A DNA stretch of 64,000 bases from assembly GCA_012295275.1 (NCBI GenBank), contig CM022679.1:15529842-15593841 (forward strand). Reading direction: 5' to 3'. The notes under the pieces are model-generated. The model ran no database searches. It was not told the origin of the DNA and was given only the letters and a program-made list of their open reading frames with translations. Positions 14,667-26,533 of the stretch are shown here, one piece after another (the stretch's first letter is position 1; each line of letters opens with the position of its first letter). The translations under genes were made by a program, and so were the position numbers. The DNA is from Chrysomallon squamiferum (lineage: Eukaryota; Mollusca; Gastropoda; Neomphalida; Peltospiridae).

Positions 14667-14825
14667 CATTAACAACAGCAGCAGCAACAGTAACAATAAT
14701 AATAATAATAATAATAACAACAACAACGACAGCAATAATAATAATATTAATAATAATGATGATGATGATGATAATAATGGTAATAACAACAACAACAGCA
14801 ACAATAATAATAATGATGATGAAAA
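14418..14825. repeat. Nested AAT/AAC/AGC/GAT trinucleotide array
   Basis: A 400-base array of trinucleotides with higher-order structure. A block AACAACATTAACAACAGC starts at 14434, 14560 and 14662 (spacings 126 and 102), and another block with GTAATAGTAATAATGATATT occurs at about 14467 and 14530. Long frames on both strands encode Ile/Val/Ala or Leu/Ser runs and are artefacts. The block repetition implies segmental duplications within the array, on top of unit slippage. Confidence 0.93.
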
Positions 14826-14860
14826 AACTGAAATAAATTTTTGAAATAAAAACAACCAAA

Positions 14861-15035
14861 GGTAAGTAATTTGAAGATATTGTGTCTGTAGTATGTGTGT
14901 GTATGTATGTATGTATGTATGTATGTATGTATGTATGTATGTATGTATAGACGTATGTGTGTATGTATGTAAGTATTTGTCCCTGTATCTATGTTTATAT
15001 GTATGTATGTGTGTAGATACGCGTGTATATATGTT
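14861..15035. repeat. (TATG)n microsatellite and degenerate flank
   Basis: A pure GTAT core lies at about 14900-14949, with diverged TGTA units to about 15035. An AAG/GTAAGTAAT word at 14859-14869 matches a 5' splice site, but no exon frame supports it. Confidence 0.93.
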
Positions 15036-16194
15036 TGTGTAAATGGTTAGGAAATTTGTTTATAATAAACACCTATATGTATGCACTTATTATATGTTTT
15101 TCTCAGTATTTTCATCTATATTTTATGGATCCATATACTTTTATCTACTATTTTATCTGGTATATCTCATGTACTGTGTATATACTCTATTAACTTTACA
15201 TTTAAGGACACGTGAAAGATATTTTTTTGAAAATGCAAATTATCTCCAGCTAGCTGGAAAAAAAAAATATAAACTAAACTGAGTTTTTAATGTCCGCGAA
15301 TTTTCCAATATCACAAAGACGGCCATATTTTATAATGAGCTGTTATAATCGATTGCGATCTTTTCCTTCGAAGGTTGTCAAGATAAACATGAATAGATAT
15401 TTCTGATGTTGAAAATGATTTATGGCGATGTTTAAAATCCACAGTATTATGGCTGTTTATTTCATAGGTATGAATAATACATCGCCATTGATGCTAAGTT
15501 CGAAATAACGACGAAGGTGTGAACTGTGGCCAGTTCTCAATCTGGCATCATTGTAGTGGAGAGAATCATCGAAATAAAACGACACGAGAAAAACTGTCTT
15601 TCATTCATTTTTGTTTTTCAAAAGCTAAAAATTAATTTAGCGTGTCCCGTGATCTGTATTCCAATCTTCCATACGATAAATAACATTTTTATTTTTTATT
15701 AGGTTTCCAAATGCCACGTTATGGCCAGTGCGTATTGTTCGTGAACGTTTCTGGAGAGTAAAAACTTATCTGGAAGAATCGCTAACGCTCGTCGTAATCC
15801 GTGTTTTCAGAAACTAAACTTTCGGGCTAATTTGCTTTCATCCCCATCAGTTCCAGGCTTTACAGCATGCAGAATATGTTTTTATAATAAATCCCGGTTG
15901 ATATTAAAAACTGAAAGCACAGCCTTTTAATGTACTTTTTTTTTTTTTTTTTTTTTACATTATGTCGTTTGAGTACTATTAAGTGCGTGCATCGTTCTGT
16001 CGTCTGCAGTTATGAGCAGACGACATTCAGAAATATGCAGACATAAATTTACTTGATGTGGATATGTCTTCTGTATTTTGGATAGAAATACTCAATGTTT
16101 TTAGTCGCATTTTTTTCTGTTTTATTGGTCTGAAGGTAAGAATAGGAAATGGTTTTTAATATCCTAACTAAAGTTTATTAAATGTTAGAAAAAA

Positions 16195-16196
<2 letters not shown>
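15036..16196. other. Unique DNA, no gene supported
   Basis: About one kilobase of mostly non-repetitive DNA. The section from about 15290 to 15900 is less AT-rich with scattered CpGs. A T-run of 21 lies at 15936-15956. No recognised domain or RNA. Confidence 0.5.

Positions 16197-16235
<39 letters not shown>
16197..16235. repeat. Poly(A) run, 39 bases
   Basis: An uninterrupted A homopolymer. No retroposon body is evident upstream on the plus strand, so it cannot be assigned to a retrocopy. Confidence 0.97.
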
Positions 16236-16237
<2 letters not shown>

Positions 16238-18342
16238 AATGAAACGAAACTAAAGAGGAATTAATGTTTTAGTTAAAAAATCACAGTTATATTGTAATAT
16301 ATATTTAAATTAGATTTATAAATTTTGTTGTGTCTTTATCGGTGCTGCTAATTTTGTTATTGCTATCGTTGTGATATTTGCGGAGCAATCTATTCCCAGG
16401 TTATTTTGTTTTATTTTTATTTTTATTTTTGTTTTTATTTCTATTTTTATTTATTTATTTATTTGTTGGTTGTTTGTTTGTTTGATTGCTTGTTCGTTTC
16501 TTTATTTATTAACTTACATATTTCTTTATTTATTTTGTTTGCTTATTGTCTGCTTATGTAGTTCTTGATTTAAAATATATCTGTTTCTACTACACTTGTA
16601 ATTTTGTTATTGTTATTGCTGTTATTAATATTATTATCATTACTATTATAACTATTATTATTATTATTAGGTTCTCAATGTAATTTTTACTTTTTATCAA
16701 ACACCGCACTTGCTTCAAAACAGAAATAATATTTAAAAAACCCCATTTATTATAATTAATAATATTATTATTGTTGTTCATATGTTTATTTTTCATTCGC
16801 TTACCAATTTCAGAATATTTTATAATTTCTTGTCTTCTTTTTTGTGTTTGAATTCAATTACTGTTATTTTTATATTTACGAAAACAAAAAAATATGGCGT
16901 TACGGAGACAAAAATATCACAAATTTGTATTTACGTAAATAATAAACTATGAGTAATCTATTACAATATACACAATTTAATATCTGTCTATGTATATAAA
17001 CGGAAACTAAAATTGATATATGTTCATAAAAAAGTCTTAAAATTCTTAAACACAAGAATATGAGTTGAGTTTTCGTTTTTTGTTTATTTTTTTCAAATTT
17101 ATTGTTTTGAACAATTTTTATGTATCATTTTTACAAAAAAAAAAAAATTTTTTATTTAATTGAATTTATAATATTTTATCTTTTAAACAAAAACAGAGTA
17201 GAACAAAGTGTTTTAATTTGTTAATGAACACTAAGCCATTTGATATCTTGAATGTTTCACTTTCATTTTATCTTTGTATTATGTTACTGTGCAAAGAGGC
17301 CTATCTGATATTTTGTTTGAAATTTAGATTTCTCTTTTGCACAGAAAAAAATTTATCAGAAATATAACTTTTTTTATTTCGGCAATTTAATTTTATTTAA
17401 AATGAAAATCACAAAAAATGCGTTTTAGCGCACGTAAAATGATACATTTGTTTTTATTCTATTGTATTTTATTTGATTTCATGCTTTTAAATTTTATTTT
17501 AATTTATTTGTATCAGGTCAGCAGGTATTCTTTTGTATTGTTAATAAAAATTATACTGAGTAATCTCTTGAGTTTAAAAAATAAAATACGTATGTATTCT
17601 GTAGAATATATTTAAAATTGAAACTTATACAGAGCAGTATCCTTTAATAATGTTCAAATGCGCTTAGCAAACCTAACACAACAAAAATCTAAAATAAAAT
17701 AATAATAATAAAACTAAATGAATATTTTAAACTAACGTGCTGTCCATAGACAATGTAATCATTGAGGTATCCATTTTGAATGCATTGTAGAGGATCCATT
17801 TTAAATATGTTATTTGAAGTTAAAAAGAAAGAAAGAAAGAAAAAATAATAACACATTTTGGATAAAAATATGTACTGGTTACGCAAATTGAAAATATCAC
17901 AGTGAAATATATTTTTCAGTTTTTTTTAATTTTATTATTATTTAAAATATACAATTGTAAAAATATTAGATATATAGAAAAAATGAAGAAGAAGAAGCAA
18001 AAAAAAACAACAACAAAAAAGATGGAAAAAATAAAAATAAATAAAGATAATTTAAGAAAAAAAGAAAGAAGTTAATGATTTTTAAAACTAAATGTAGCAC
18101 ATAAATTTATTGCGTAGTTTTAATAAGGTGAATACATTATTTTTAATTCAAGGATTTATATTTTATTTTTTATATTTTTTATTTTACATAAATATTATTT
18201 GTTTACAGTCTTTTAATAAAAAATAAAAAATGAAAAATAAAAAAATACAGAAAAACTCGAGTAAAAAAATATAAAATTAAAAATGTATAATAACAGCCAA
18301 ATATAAATAAAAGAGTATAGTAGTAGTAGTGGTAATAGTAGT
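16236..18342. other. Very AT-rich DNA, no gene seen
   Basis: TTTA and TTTG repeats occur at about 16408-16560, with T/A-rich low-complexity DNA throughout. Short frames are Phe/Leu/Ile- or Asn/Lys-rich by composition only. Confidence 0.7.

Positions 18343-18399
<57 letters not shown>
18343..18399. repeat. (TAA)n left arm of a mirrored pair
   Basis: A pure 57-base TAA array. It is complementary to the (TTA)n array 82 bases downstream. Confidence 0.96.
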
Positions 18400-18401
<2 letters not shown>

Positions 18402-18481
18402 AATAATAATTAAAAATAATATTAAAAAAATAAATTGAGAAAATAAATTTTGTAATTTTCTAGAAGAAATATATTCATAAT

Positions 18482-18507
18482 TTTATTATTATTATTATTA
18501 TTATTTA

Positions 18508-18557
<50 letters not shown>
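18482..18557. repeat. (TTA)n right arm of a mirrored pair
   Basis: TTA units with one interruption near 18505-18508. Together with the upstream TAA array it could fold into a long hairpin with a loop of about 82 bases. Confidence 0.96.
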
Positions 18558-18558
<1 letters not shown>

Positions 18559-19233
18559 AATGTAATTTTGAAAAATAAATAATACACACTAATATCGAGT
18601 ATAATTTAAAAGAAAATATCATTTTATTTTTATTTTTGTCTGACAATTTATAATTTTTACATTAAACTGTCTTAAGAATGAAGTCCGAATCTTTTTATTA
18701 TTAAATAAATAATACTTCTAATAATAATAAAAAAAAATAATAATAAAATTTAATTTTTTTTTTTTTTTTTTTATATATAATAAAATTTAATAAATGTTAA
18801 AAATATAAGGTTAAAATGTTTTGTTTGCTTTTAATTCCACATACAACAATATGAAATAAAATCCCTTAGAATGCCTGCATCTTCAGATGTTCGGTAACAG
18901 TGCATTGCGTTCACCGAAACTCATTTCACAAAAATCTAATCATTTTCTTTTTGAAATCGACGGACAAAGCAGCAAAATAGACGCGTTTACAAGGCCTGCA
19001 CATTACATTGATTCTAACTAGGAAGGCGTAGAATATCTTTTCAGTTAAACAATGCTGTATAATTGAAAGTGAAGTGAGAAAAGAGTAGTTTGAAGAACTG
19101 TTTATACAATGGTGACGCAAATGCGTTTAAAGGCTGAAGGTTATTTGATGAATGCCATGTGTGTGTTTTTCACTACGTACGTTTAACGAAAGAGATTTTA
19201 AAAATAAAAAAAGTATTTTAAAAAAGCACCTGC
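18558..19233. other. AT-rich DNA with one more balanced patch, no gene supported
   Basis: A T-run lies near 18757-18772. The patch at about 18860-19170 is the least AT-rich part of this neighbourhood and holds a 64-codon minus-strand frame without recognisable features. Confidence 0.5.
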
Positions 19234-19377
19234 AGGTTAGCAGGTACCTTATATATTGTTAATAAAAAATTTATGTTGAAAATAAATACACACACACACA
19301 TATTTTATTTTTTTTAAATCAAGAGACTATTCAGTATACATTTTTATTAACAATATAAAAAAATACCTGCTAACCTT
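19234..19377. mobile_element. MITE-like hairpin with inverted repeat ends
   Basis: The left arm at 19234-19268 and the reverse complement of 19341-19377 share a perfect 13-base end (AGGTTAGCAGGTA) and a perfect 16-base block (ATATTGTTAATAAAAA), separated by 6-7 differing bases. Weak complementarity continues inward, leaving a loop that contains a short (CA)n. The total is about 144 bp with no coding content, as in miniature inverted-repeat elements. I see no target-site duplication, so a simple fold-back is also possible. Confidence 0.5.
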
Positions 19378-19863
19378 AATCTTACATAAATAAAATAAAA
19401 TTTAAAAGCATGAAATAAAATAAAATACAATAGAATAAAAAATAAAATAAAATAAAATAAATAAAATATTTAACTGAAGATTTATAAGATAAAATGAAAC
19501 AAAATTAAATTTACACATGTATAATATAAAAGTAATTTTTTTTTAATAAATAACAACATGTTTAAATGTATAAAAATAAAAATGACAAACTCTAATGGAA
19601 GGAAAATATTTTTGTAAAACAAACAGTCAAAGCACACAGGTTAATGTTTTTATAGTTTTCACTTATCAAAAGTAATAAAAATTTTTTTTTTATAAAGATT
19701 TTTGACTAGTAAATGTACAGTATAAAAATGTTAAAACTAACTCTTCACAAAGTATTAATACAACAGCAAAAACTTTAAAAAAAAAAAAAAAAAAAATAAT
19801 AAAGAAATAAATAAAAATAAAAATAAAATAAAATCTATTAAATAAATAAATAAAGAAATAAAT

Positions 19864-19864
<1 letters not shown>
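19378..19864. other. Very AT-rich low-complexity DNA
   Basis: AAAAT and AAAT units with an A-run near 19777-19796. No gene. Confidence 0.8.

Positions 19865-19921
<57 letters not shown>
19865..19921. repeat. (CAA)n-(TAA)n compound microsatellite
   Basis: Ten CAA units switch abruptly to nine TAA units, consistent with one C-to-T change spreading by slippage. Confidence 0.96.
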
Positions 19922-19928
<7 letters not shown>

Positions 19929-20520
19929 ATCTTCCAAGACTTTTTAAAAAATAATATTTTTTTGACTTTTTTATCAAAAATATAATTTAATAGAATATTT
20001 GAAAAAATAAATTAAATAATATATAAAAAAAAATAAAAATAAAATGGTAATAATAAGAAAAAATAAGACTAAACAATGTATATGCAACATTAAAATTATA
20101 AAAATAAAATATATGATTTTACATAAAATTTACACGTGTGAGGTGAAATAGCATTTGAAATTTTACTGAATACAGTGTTATTGTTAAATACATGTATATA
20201 CCTTATAAAATAAATAAATAAAAAATAAACAAAAATGTATAGTTTGTAATTATAATAATACTTTGTTAAACTGCATTATTTGATTAAAAAAAGAAAGTCA
20301 GATCGGAAATAATATATATATATATATATATATATATTTGAAAACATTAGTATTAAATATAACATTATATTTCTTTAAAAAAAAAAAAAAAAGAAATATT
20401 AAAAGAAACTGATTAATAAATATAAAAATCTGTTTATTTTTCTTCTTTTTACAAAAAATTAAAAATTAAAAAAATTAAAAATTAAAATGTACATAAACAA
20501 CTAAAGATAAATAAATTGTA

Positions 20521-20562
<42 letters not shown>

Positions 20563-20840
20563 TTTTTCACAAATTTTTTTAAAAAACTTAAAATTGCAAA
20601 GATCGTTCAAAATAAAAAATAAATAAATAAATAAATAAATAGGCAAACAAAACAACAAACAAACAAAAACAAATCAAATAAATTTAAATGAAAGAAAAAA
20701 GAAGTAACAAAACGTAAAAATAAAAATAATAATAATAAAAAAACACATCAGTAAGAACCAGCCAAAATACTAATAAATTTTTGTGAAATTCAATTAAAAG
20801 AGAGTTTATATTAAATTTAATTTTCTTTCACTGAGAAGTG
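19922..20840. repeat. AT-rich low-complexity region with several microsatellites
   Basis: Includes (AT)n at 20312-20337, an A-run near 20377-20392, (AAT)n at 20520-20561 and (AAAT)n at about 20607-20641. No coding potential. Confidence 0.88.
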
Positions 20841-21433
20841 ATGACGTATTCTTCTTGTTTACTCGTCTCTGTAATCTTCGTGTCATTTATCTAACAGAAC
20901 TGTTCATTGAAAATCGTATCCAAGATGTTGCTTGTCACTTAAAGCACGATTTAAATACGCTTAATCTTTTCATGATTCATAAATAATCTCGTCCGTTCCA
21001 TACAAACGTCTGACTGCGGCCGCGCGCTCGGGTTTAGTCATATTTAGCTGTTTGGTTGGCACCTTTCACTGGAGCTTACCGAGGATTTTCGGGTATTTAT
21101 GACATAGTTCTCGATGAATTGCGCTAGCCGCAGTGTCAACCAGCTCTGGGCAACAGGTCCAAATTCCTCTTACTTATTACAAGTCCTGTCACTAGCTGAT
21201 AGCAGACAAATCATTTACATAGTGGTCAAGCAACAGACTGAGTACCAGGGTCGGTTCTAAGCATCGGCTACTGTTTCAGAAACGATTGTTTAGGACCTTT
21301 TTCTGATGGCTTAATTTTATGCTTTGTACATTTTTCCAGAACTTAACTTTTATACACTGAACATTTATGTGAGTAAGTGTGTTTGTTTGTATGTGTGAGG
21401 ATATATTAATATACATACATATATTTTGGATTG
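20841..21433. other. More balanced unique block with CpGs
   Basis: After several kilobases of extreme AT content, this block returns to ordinary base composition. About 20990-21130 has a cluster of CpGs, including a GCGGCCGC word near 21017-21024. It could be a regulatory element or exon of a noncoding transcript. No open frame or known RNA is visible. Confidence 0.4.
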
Positions 21434-21501
21434 TGATGGAAATTGTTAGCTCCAGTTTAGAAAGTTTTGATGGAAATTGTTAGCTCCAGTTTAGAAAGTT
21501 T
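21434..21501. repeat. Perfect 34-bp tandem duplication
   Basis: Units at 21434-21467 and 21468-21501 are identical over all 34 bases (starting TGATGGAAATTGTTAG). A partial third unit seems to begin at 21502 (TAATAGAAAT). Confidence 0.95.
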
Positions 21502-22088
21502 TAATAGAAATCAAGGTACCTTAGCAAAGTAACAACTACCGCGGCTGTATATTAGATGCATGGTGTATGTTTTAAAACTAATTTCGAAATGACCGCCCCC
21601 TTATTACAAATTCTGTTTTTGATACGATCTTTCAGTAAAACGTAATATAGTTTATTCTCAGTTGTGAGTCATCGTACTTCATTTGTAAATCTCATTTAAA
21701 TATTTAATTTGCAAGAGAGATTACTAGTAACGATTACATTGTTTAGGACAGAAGCATAGTTCTGCTATTAGTACTACTACTGCAGCTACCACAATTATTA
21801 TTGTTGTTTTTGTTTTTGTTATTACTAGATCAGTTGGCTCGTACTAAATTATAGCTAGTTTAAAAATAAGAAATAAGATAATGAAGATTATGGTTATGTT
21901 AATAATGAATAAGATTTTTTATTAAAGATTTATTAAATATTTTTAGATTTTGCAGGTAGATACAAATTTTAAATTTATTCCTTATTTATGCGGATTCGTA
22001 TCGAAAATAGAACAAATACAATCTCTTATACACATATATAGGTATAATTATGTATGTTTGTATGTATATGTATCTGATGTTTGTATGC
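21502..22088. other. AT-rich unique DNA, no gene seen
   Basis: Degenerate TAC/AAT triplets occur at about 21762-21800. No open frame or motif cluster stands out. Confidence 0.55.
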
Positions 22089-22141
22089 ATATATATATAT
22101 ATATATATATATGTATGTTTGCGTATATATATATATATATG
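22089..22141. repeat. Two (AT)n tracts
   Basis: AT tracts at 22089-22112 and 22124-22141, separated by a TATG-like bridge and directly followed by the telomere-like repeat. Confidence 0.96.
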
Positions 22142-22152
22142 TAATAATTTAT

Positions 22153-22224
22153 TTAGGGTTAAGATTAGTGTTAGGTTTAGGGTTTGCTTTAGGGTTAAGA
22201 TGAGGCTTAGGGTTAGGATTAGAA
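22153..22224 (+). repeat. Degenerate interstitial telomeric repeat (TTAGGG-like)
   Basis: Twelve consecutive hexamers in perfect six-base register. Four are exactly TTAGGG (units 1, 5, 7 and 10) and the others differ by one to three bases (for example TTAAGA, TTAGTG, TTAGGT, TGAGGC). No indel breaks the phase over 72 bases. TTAGGG is the telomere repeat of vertebrates and many lophotrochozoans, so this reads as an old internal telomeric array that has decayed by point mutation. Confidence 0.85.
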
Positions 22225-23065
22225 GTAAGTATGGATGTATATATGTATTTATGTATGTATCTAAAGAAATAATAATAAAATAAATAAATAAATAAATATA
22301 AAATTCTTTAAATTAAAAATAAAACAACAATAATGACGACACACGGAACATAAACAACCTTAAAAAAAAAAAAAAAAAAAACGAAAAAAAAAAAAAAAAT
22401 AAAAAAGGTACATACACCCCATTTAATATTTAATTTTTATAGGTATCAGTTTACATTGAAAAGCACATCAAATCATATGACAGTACAGCGTCAGGTGATT
22501 CACAACACATTTCACAATACGTCGCCTGTAACACATGACTAAAATTATCGTGATAACGAAACTGAATCCTACATTCTGAGATCCGAGTAGCAGATACGCC
22601 CATTATATTTAATATAATTACTAAATTGCTTTTTATTATGCTGTCAGTTAGATAAAAATACTTTGTTTGTCCCCGACACTTTTATGTCATAAAAATAAAA
22701 AAAAATAAAAATAAAAATAAAATAAAAAAAAAAATAAAAATAAAAGTAAAAAAAAAATAAAAATAAAAGTAAAAAAAAAAAAAAAAAAAAAATATAAGAA
22801 AAATATAAAAATAGCCATCATTGTGTTCAGTATCATAGTGAAAATGTGAGGAAATTATATTTTTTTTTTTCTGTTGTTGTTAGTACACAAAAAAGGTAGG
22901 GGTAAAAAGAAATATGAACTTCAAGAGACGTGATAAAAGGGGTGAAAACCCCCCCAAACAAACAATAACAACAACAAACGATAACTGTGCATCTAAACTG
23001 AAATAAGAGAGATTAATAACTCACGGTAAATTTTTAATATCTTTGCATTTTCTCTCTATATGTTT
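22225..23065. other. AT-rich DNA with A-rich homopolymer stretches
   Basis: AAAT units near 22275-22300, A-runs at about 22361-22399 and an AAAAAT-rich stretch at 22686-22795. A short unique piece at 22440-22680 has no recognisable gene. Confidence 0.75.
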
Positions 23066-23078
23066 ATCTATCTGTCTA

Positions 23079-23161
<83 letters not shown>

Positions 23162-23205
23162 GTATGTCTGTCTGCCTGCCTGTTTTTCCGTCTGTCTGTC
23201 TGTTT
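23066..23205. repeat. (TCTG)n-(TCTA)n-(TCTG)n compound microsatellite
   Basis: A pure TCTA core at about 23094-23162 is flanked on both sides by TCTG units. Frames across it are Leu/Ser/Tyr repeats and not genes. Confidence 0.97.
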
Positions 23206-23744
23206 GTATAACTTCACAGCTTCTTCATTTTACTGGCTTTTGCAACATAGTTCTGTAAAAAGCCTCGTTCTAGATACAAATGTCGTTATTTAGCTGAATT
23301 GATTGGTTTATTAATTTTAATTTGTTTTCCCCCTTAGAAACCTGGTTAATTATAATGCAGTCATTTTGGTAATCATTATTTTTGCAAGATAGATTATATG
23401 ATTAGATAGTCTCGCCACTTTTTATCAGTTTAGAAGAGTTTAAATTTTGTATGATAATTGAAATAGCAAAGTCATAACTTATTAAAGTCAATATTTTAAC
23501 AATTACATTCATGCACTTTGACAAGTTTTAAATAAATTTCGTAAAAATGTTCATAAAATGTGTAAATGAAACACGATGACAACAGTAGCAGCAACAGCAA
23601 TATCATTATGAACCTAATCGTCAACAATAATAATAAAACAATAAGTAAAAACAGAAAAAAAATCCCACCAAAAATACAAAGAAATAAAAATAAACATAAA
23701 TAAAAAATAAATTCATATATAAATAAATATATAAATAATATAAA

Positions 23745-23745
<1 letters not shown>
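23206..23745. other. AT-rich unique DNA, no gene seen
   Basis: Mostly unique until A-rich sequence from about 23625 onward. No credible exon. Confidence 0.6.
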
Positions 23746-23812
<67 letters not shown>

Positions 23813-23845
23813 CAACAAAATAAATAAATAAATAAATAAAGAAAG
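23746..23845. repeat. (AAT)n-(AAC)n-(AAAT)n compound microsatellite
   Basis: Pure AAT at 23746-23809, three AAC units, then AAAT to about 23845. Confidence 0.97.
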
Positions 23846-24367
23846 AAAGAAAATAAATAAAAATTTACATTAACAAATATTTATAGGTATAATCACTGTG
23901 TTATTAATTGTATACATTTTAGCTTAACAATAATAGTTGCTGAGAAATTTTATTTTCTGGGGGTTATCTTATTTTTCTACTTTCCCTATCACGTTTGTCT
24001 TTAAAAACATTTTTATTTTATAATTCTACTTAAAAACAGTGTATTGTTTGAAGCTGGGCAGCTGTTAATCATAACTTTCTAAGCAAACTGTTTTATCATA
24101 AATATTATAGGCAAACCTTGTAGAGATCTTTATCGAAAAAAGATTAAATATTAGCTCCATGTTCCATCAAGTGTAATGTGATATACTTTATTCAGTGGTT
24201 CAAACATACACAAACTAAATGACTTAACAGGTATCATGTACAGTGTGGCTGAGAGACAAATTTTAATTTTATATTTGAGAGTAACGTAGAAATAATATTT
24301 AGTCGATCAAATATAGGAACAAATACAAAAAGAATGAAACATTTCAGTAAAACGCACGCACACAAAT
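23846..24367. other. AT-rich unique DNA, no gene seen
   Basis: No repeats longer than a few units and no convincing open frame. Confidence 0.55.
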
Positions 24368-24411
24368 AAAACAAACAAACAAACAAACAAACAAACAAAC
24401 AAATAAATAAG

Positions 24412-24458
<47 letters not shown>

Positions 24459-24487
24459 AACATAAAATAAAATAAAATAAAATAAAA
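24368..24487. repeat. (AAAC)n-(AAAT)n-(AAAAT)n compound microsatellite
   Basis: AAAC units at 24368-24401 change to AAAT (24402-24460) and then to AAAAT (24463-24487). Each step can be explained by one base change or insertion. Confidence 0.97.
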
Positions 24488-25580
24488 ATAATAAGAATAG
24501 ATAAATATATAATAAAATTATTCAAATATGAATGGCTAATATAAAAAGCATGAACAGTCGTAACTATCAAAATATTAATTATGAAATAAATTTTAAAACG
24601 ATTATATGGATTTACATTTCATACATGCTCATACTTACTCTCATACAAAAACTTACACACACACAAACACACACATTTACATACATATGTACAAGCCCAC
24701 GTAATCATACCTTCACGCCAAAAAAAAAACCAAGTTGTTTTCAGTTCGAGAAGAACATTACTAAAACTAACTGAATTATCAAATCTTCACCTTTTGTCCA
24801 CGAGAATCAATTATTTACCCAAACTACCTATTATCTAAAGCACAAGTGCATACATTCTGAACGTTTTCTTATGTACACATGTTCCGTAATCCCCATTCCC
24901 AATTGTTTATACTTGTTCTCCAGATATTAAAACACATTCCGCTCTTAGGCGTTAATTATCGTAATGTGCTTAATGACCAAGAAAATTGCTTGAAATGAAA
25001 ACTCTGCGTCCACTTCCATCAATAATCACCGCACTTTAATCACTAATATGGACGTTTTCGGAAATTTATTTGCACCATAAAAAAACAGAATTCATCAACA
25101 GACGAAACGAATAATGTAGTTGTGGCAAAAGAGTGAAAAAAAAAAAAATAATAAAAAAAATAAATAAAACAAATTAAGCTCGGCAAAATTCTTCATCTAC
25201 AGGAAATAAATGGGGCGTGCAGTGAGACAGATAGTGATTAACATGGCTCCTCACGACATATTCTAATAAACTTTAAAAAAAGAAAAAAAGAAAAAAAGTA
25301 GATTAATAAATTATTTCGTTTCTGGAACATTTTGAATTGGAATATTTAAGTATATTTTTCTTGTAATTTATTTATGTAGCTATTATTTTGCCTTTCATGT
25401 ATTTTTAAAGACACAGAACATATTTTTCAGTTACAAGGCTATTTAGATTACAAACAGAATTTTGAATAGAACATAAAACGGAATAATATAAGAAACACTG
25501 AATGTTTTTAGGTCGAACTCGTTTATGTATGCCTATGTGTTTGGTCGTGTGTGCATATGTATATATTATGTGTATATATA

Positions 25581-25581
<1 letters not shown>
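24488..25581. other. AT-rich unique DNA, no gene seen
   Basis: Short CACA-rich patch at 24654-24680 and A-runs near 25136-25148 and 25274-25299. No credible gene. Confidence 0.6.

Positions 25582-25612
<31 letters not shown>
25582..25612. repeat. (GT)n microsatellite
   Basis: About 15 GT units in pure form, flanked by ATAT/GTAT variants. Confidence 0.97.
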
Positions 25613-25615
<3 letters not shown>

Positions 25616-26533
25616 CGTATACATATACATATGTATGTGTTCTTGATTATGTCTATATACCCATATATATTATTGTAAGTATAGTATGTGTCAATATACT
25701 AAGAATATGCATGTGTTCGTTCGCTATTTTATTGACAAATGCCCAGACTGAATCTACTTAAAGTACAACATTATATCAGATTTTTCCAAAAACAAAGCTC
25801 CTAACACACAAGTCATTCAAACACATTTAATCCCTCGCTGTAACAAATTCCACAATTAAACCTGTTTCACATCTTGCGCTGAATTCCACTCTCGGGCAGA
25901 TGACGTCTGTTACGTGTGTGACTACGACGTCGTTTTGCTGTCATCTTGATAAGCGAACAAAGACAGTTTGGCTCGCTCTATCTGGTGACGTGCCACTTTC
26001 ATCTTTTTCTGGACAAACATATCTGTTAAATATGACACATTAACTTGGGCTTGTTTCTTCTTGCGTTCCTCGGAAGGAAGGCTCGTGAAGGCGAATACGC
26101 ACCAAGTACCTCTTTTGATTCCGAGGGGCGAAGGTTGTCAGCCTAAAAGAACAAACAAAACCAACGAACTCCATCCATAGAGATGCAAGAATTCCAGGTT
26201 AAAGCGTACCTGGCGAAGTTAGAAGGACTCGATGGTTACAGAATATCTGACAGTGATGTTTGAAATTAATGACTGTTTTCGGAAAAGCTGGTAAACAACG
26301 AAAGAATTCTGTGAAATAATTTTGGATTACATACATCCGCAATAGATTATAATATATTAATATGTATACAATAAATATTTTAAAAAGTACATTTTAGCAT
26401 TTAGTGTAGACGTCGATTTTTCGTTTTTGTTCGCCACTGCACTGTAGTATATATAAAAATAAAAAGTAAATTGTATTAAAAAGACACTAGTTAGTTCTTT
26501 GTTTTAAAGTACTATTTGATATTTCAGTTTTAA
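25613..26533. other. Mostly unique, more balanced DNA with CpGs
   Basis: The part at about 25850-26120 has ordinary base composition and several GACGT words. No coding exon is recognisable. It lies about 500 bases beyond the promoter-like cluster at 26.6-26.7 kb, in the downstream direction if transcription runs on the minus strand. Confidence 0.45.

Noticed and set aside
14368-14859. 150-160-codon Ile/Val/Ala and Leu/Ser frames on the minus strand
   Set aside because: Translated trinucleotide array; all phases are open because AAT, AAC and GAT units contain no minus-strand stops.
16197-16235. Long A-runs (also 27444-27479, 43311-43340, 46869-46896) as possible retrocopy tails
   Set aside because: No processed gene body, target-site duplication or LINE 3' end is visible next to them; slippage explains them.
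23066-23293. Tyr/Leu/Ser repeat frames over the TCTA array, also at 13.5 and 33.5 kb
   Set aside because: Open in several phases purely because of the tetranucleotide repeat.
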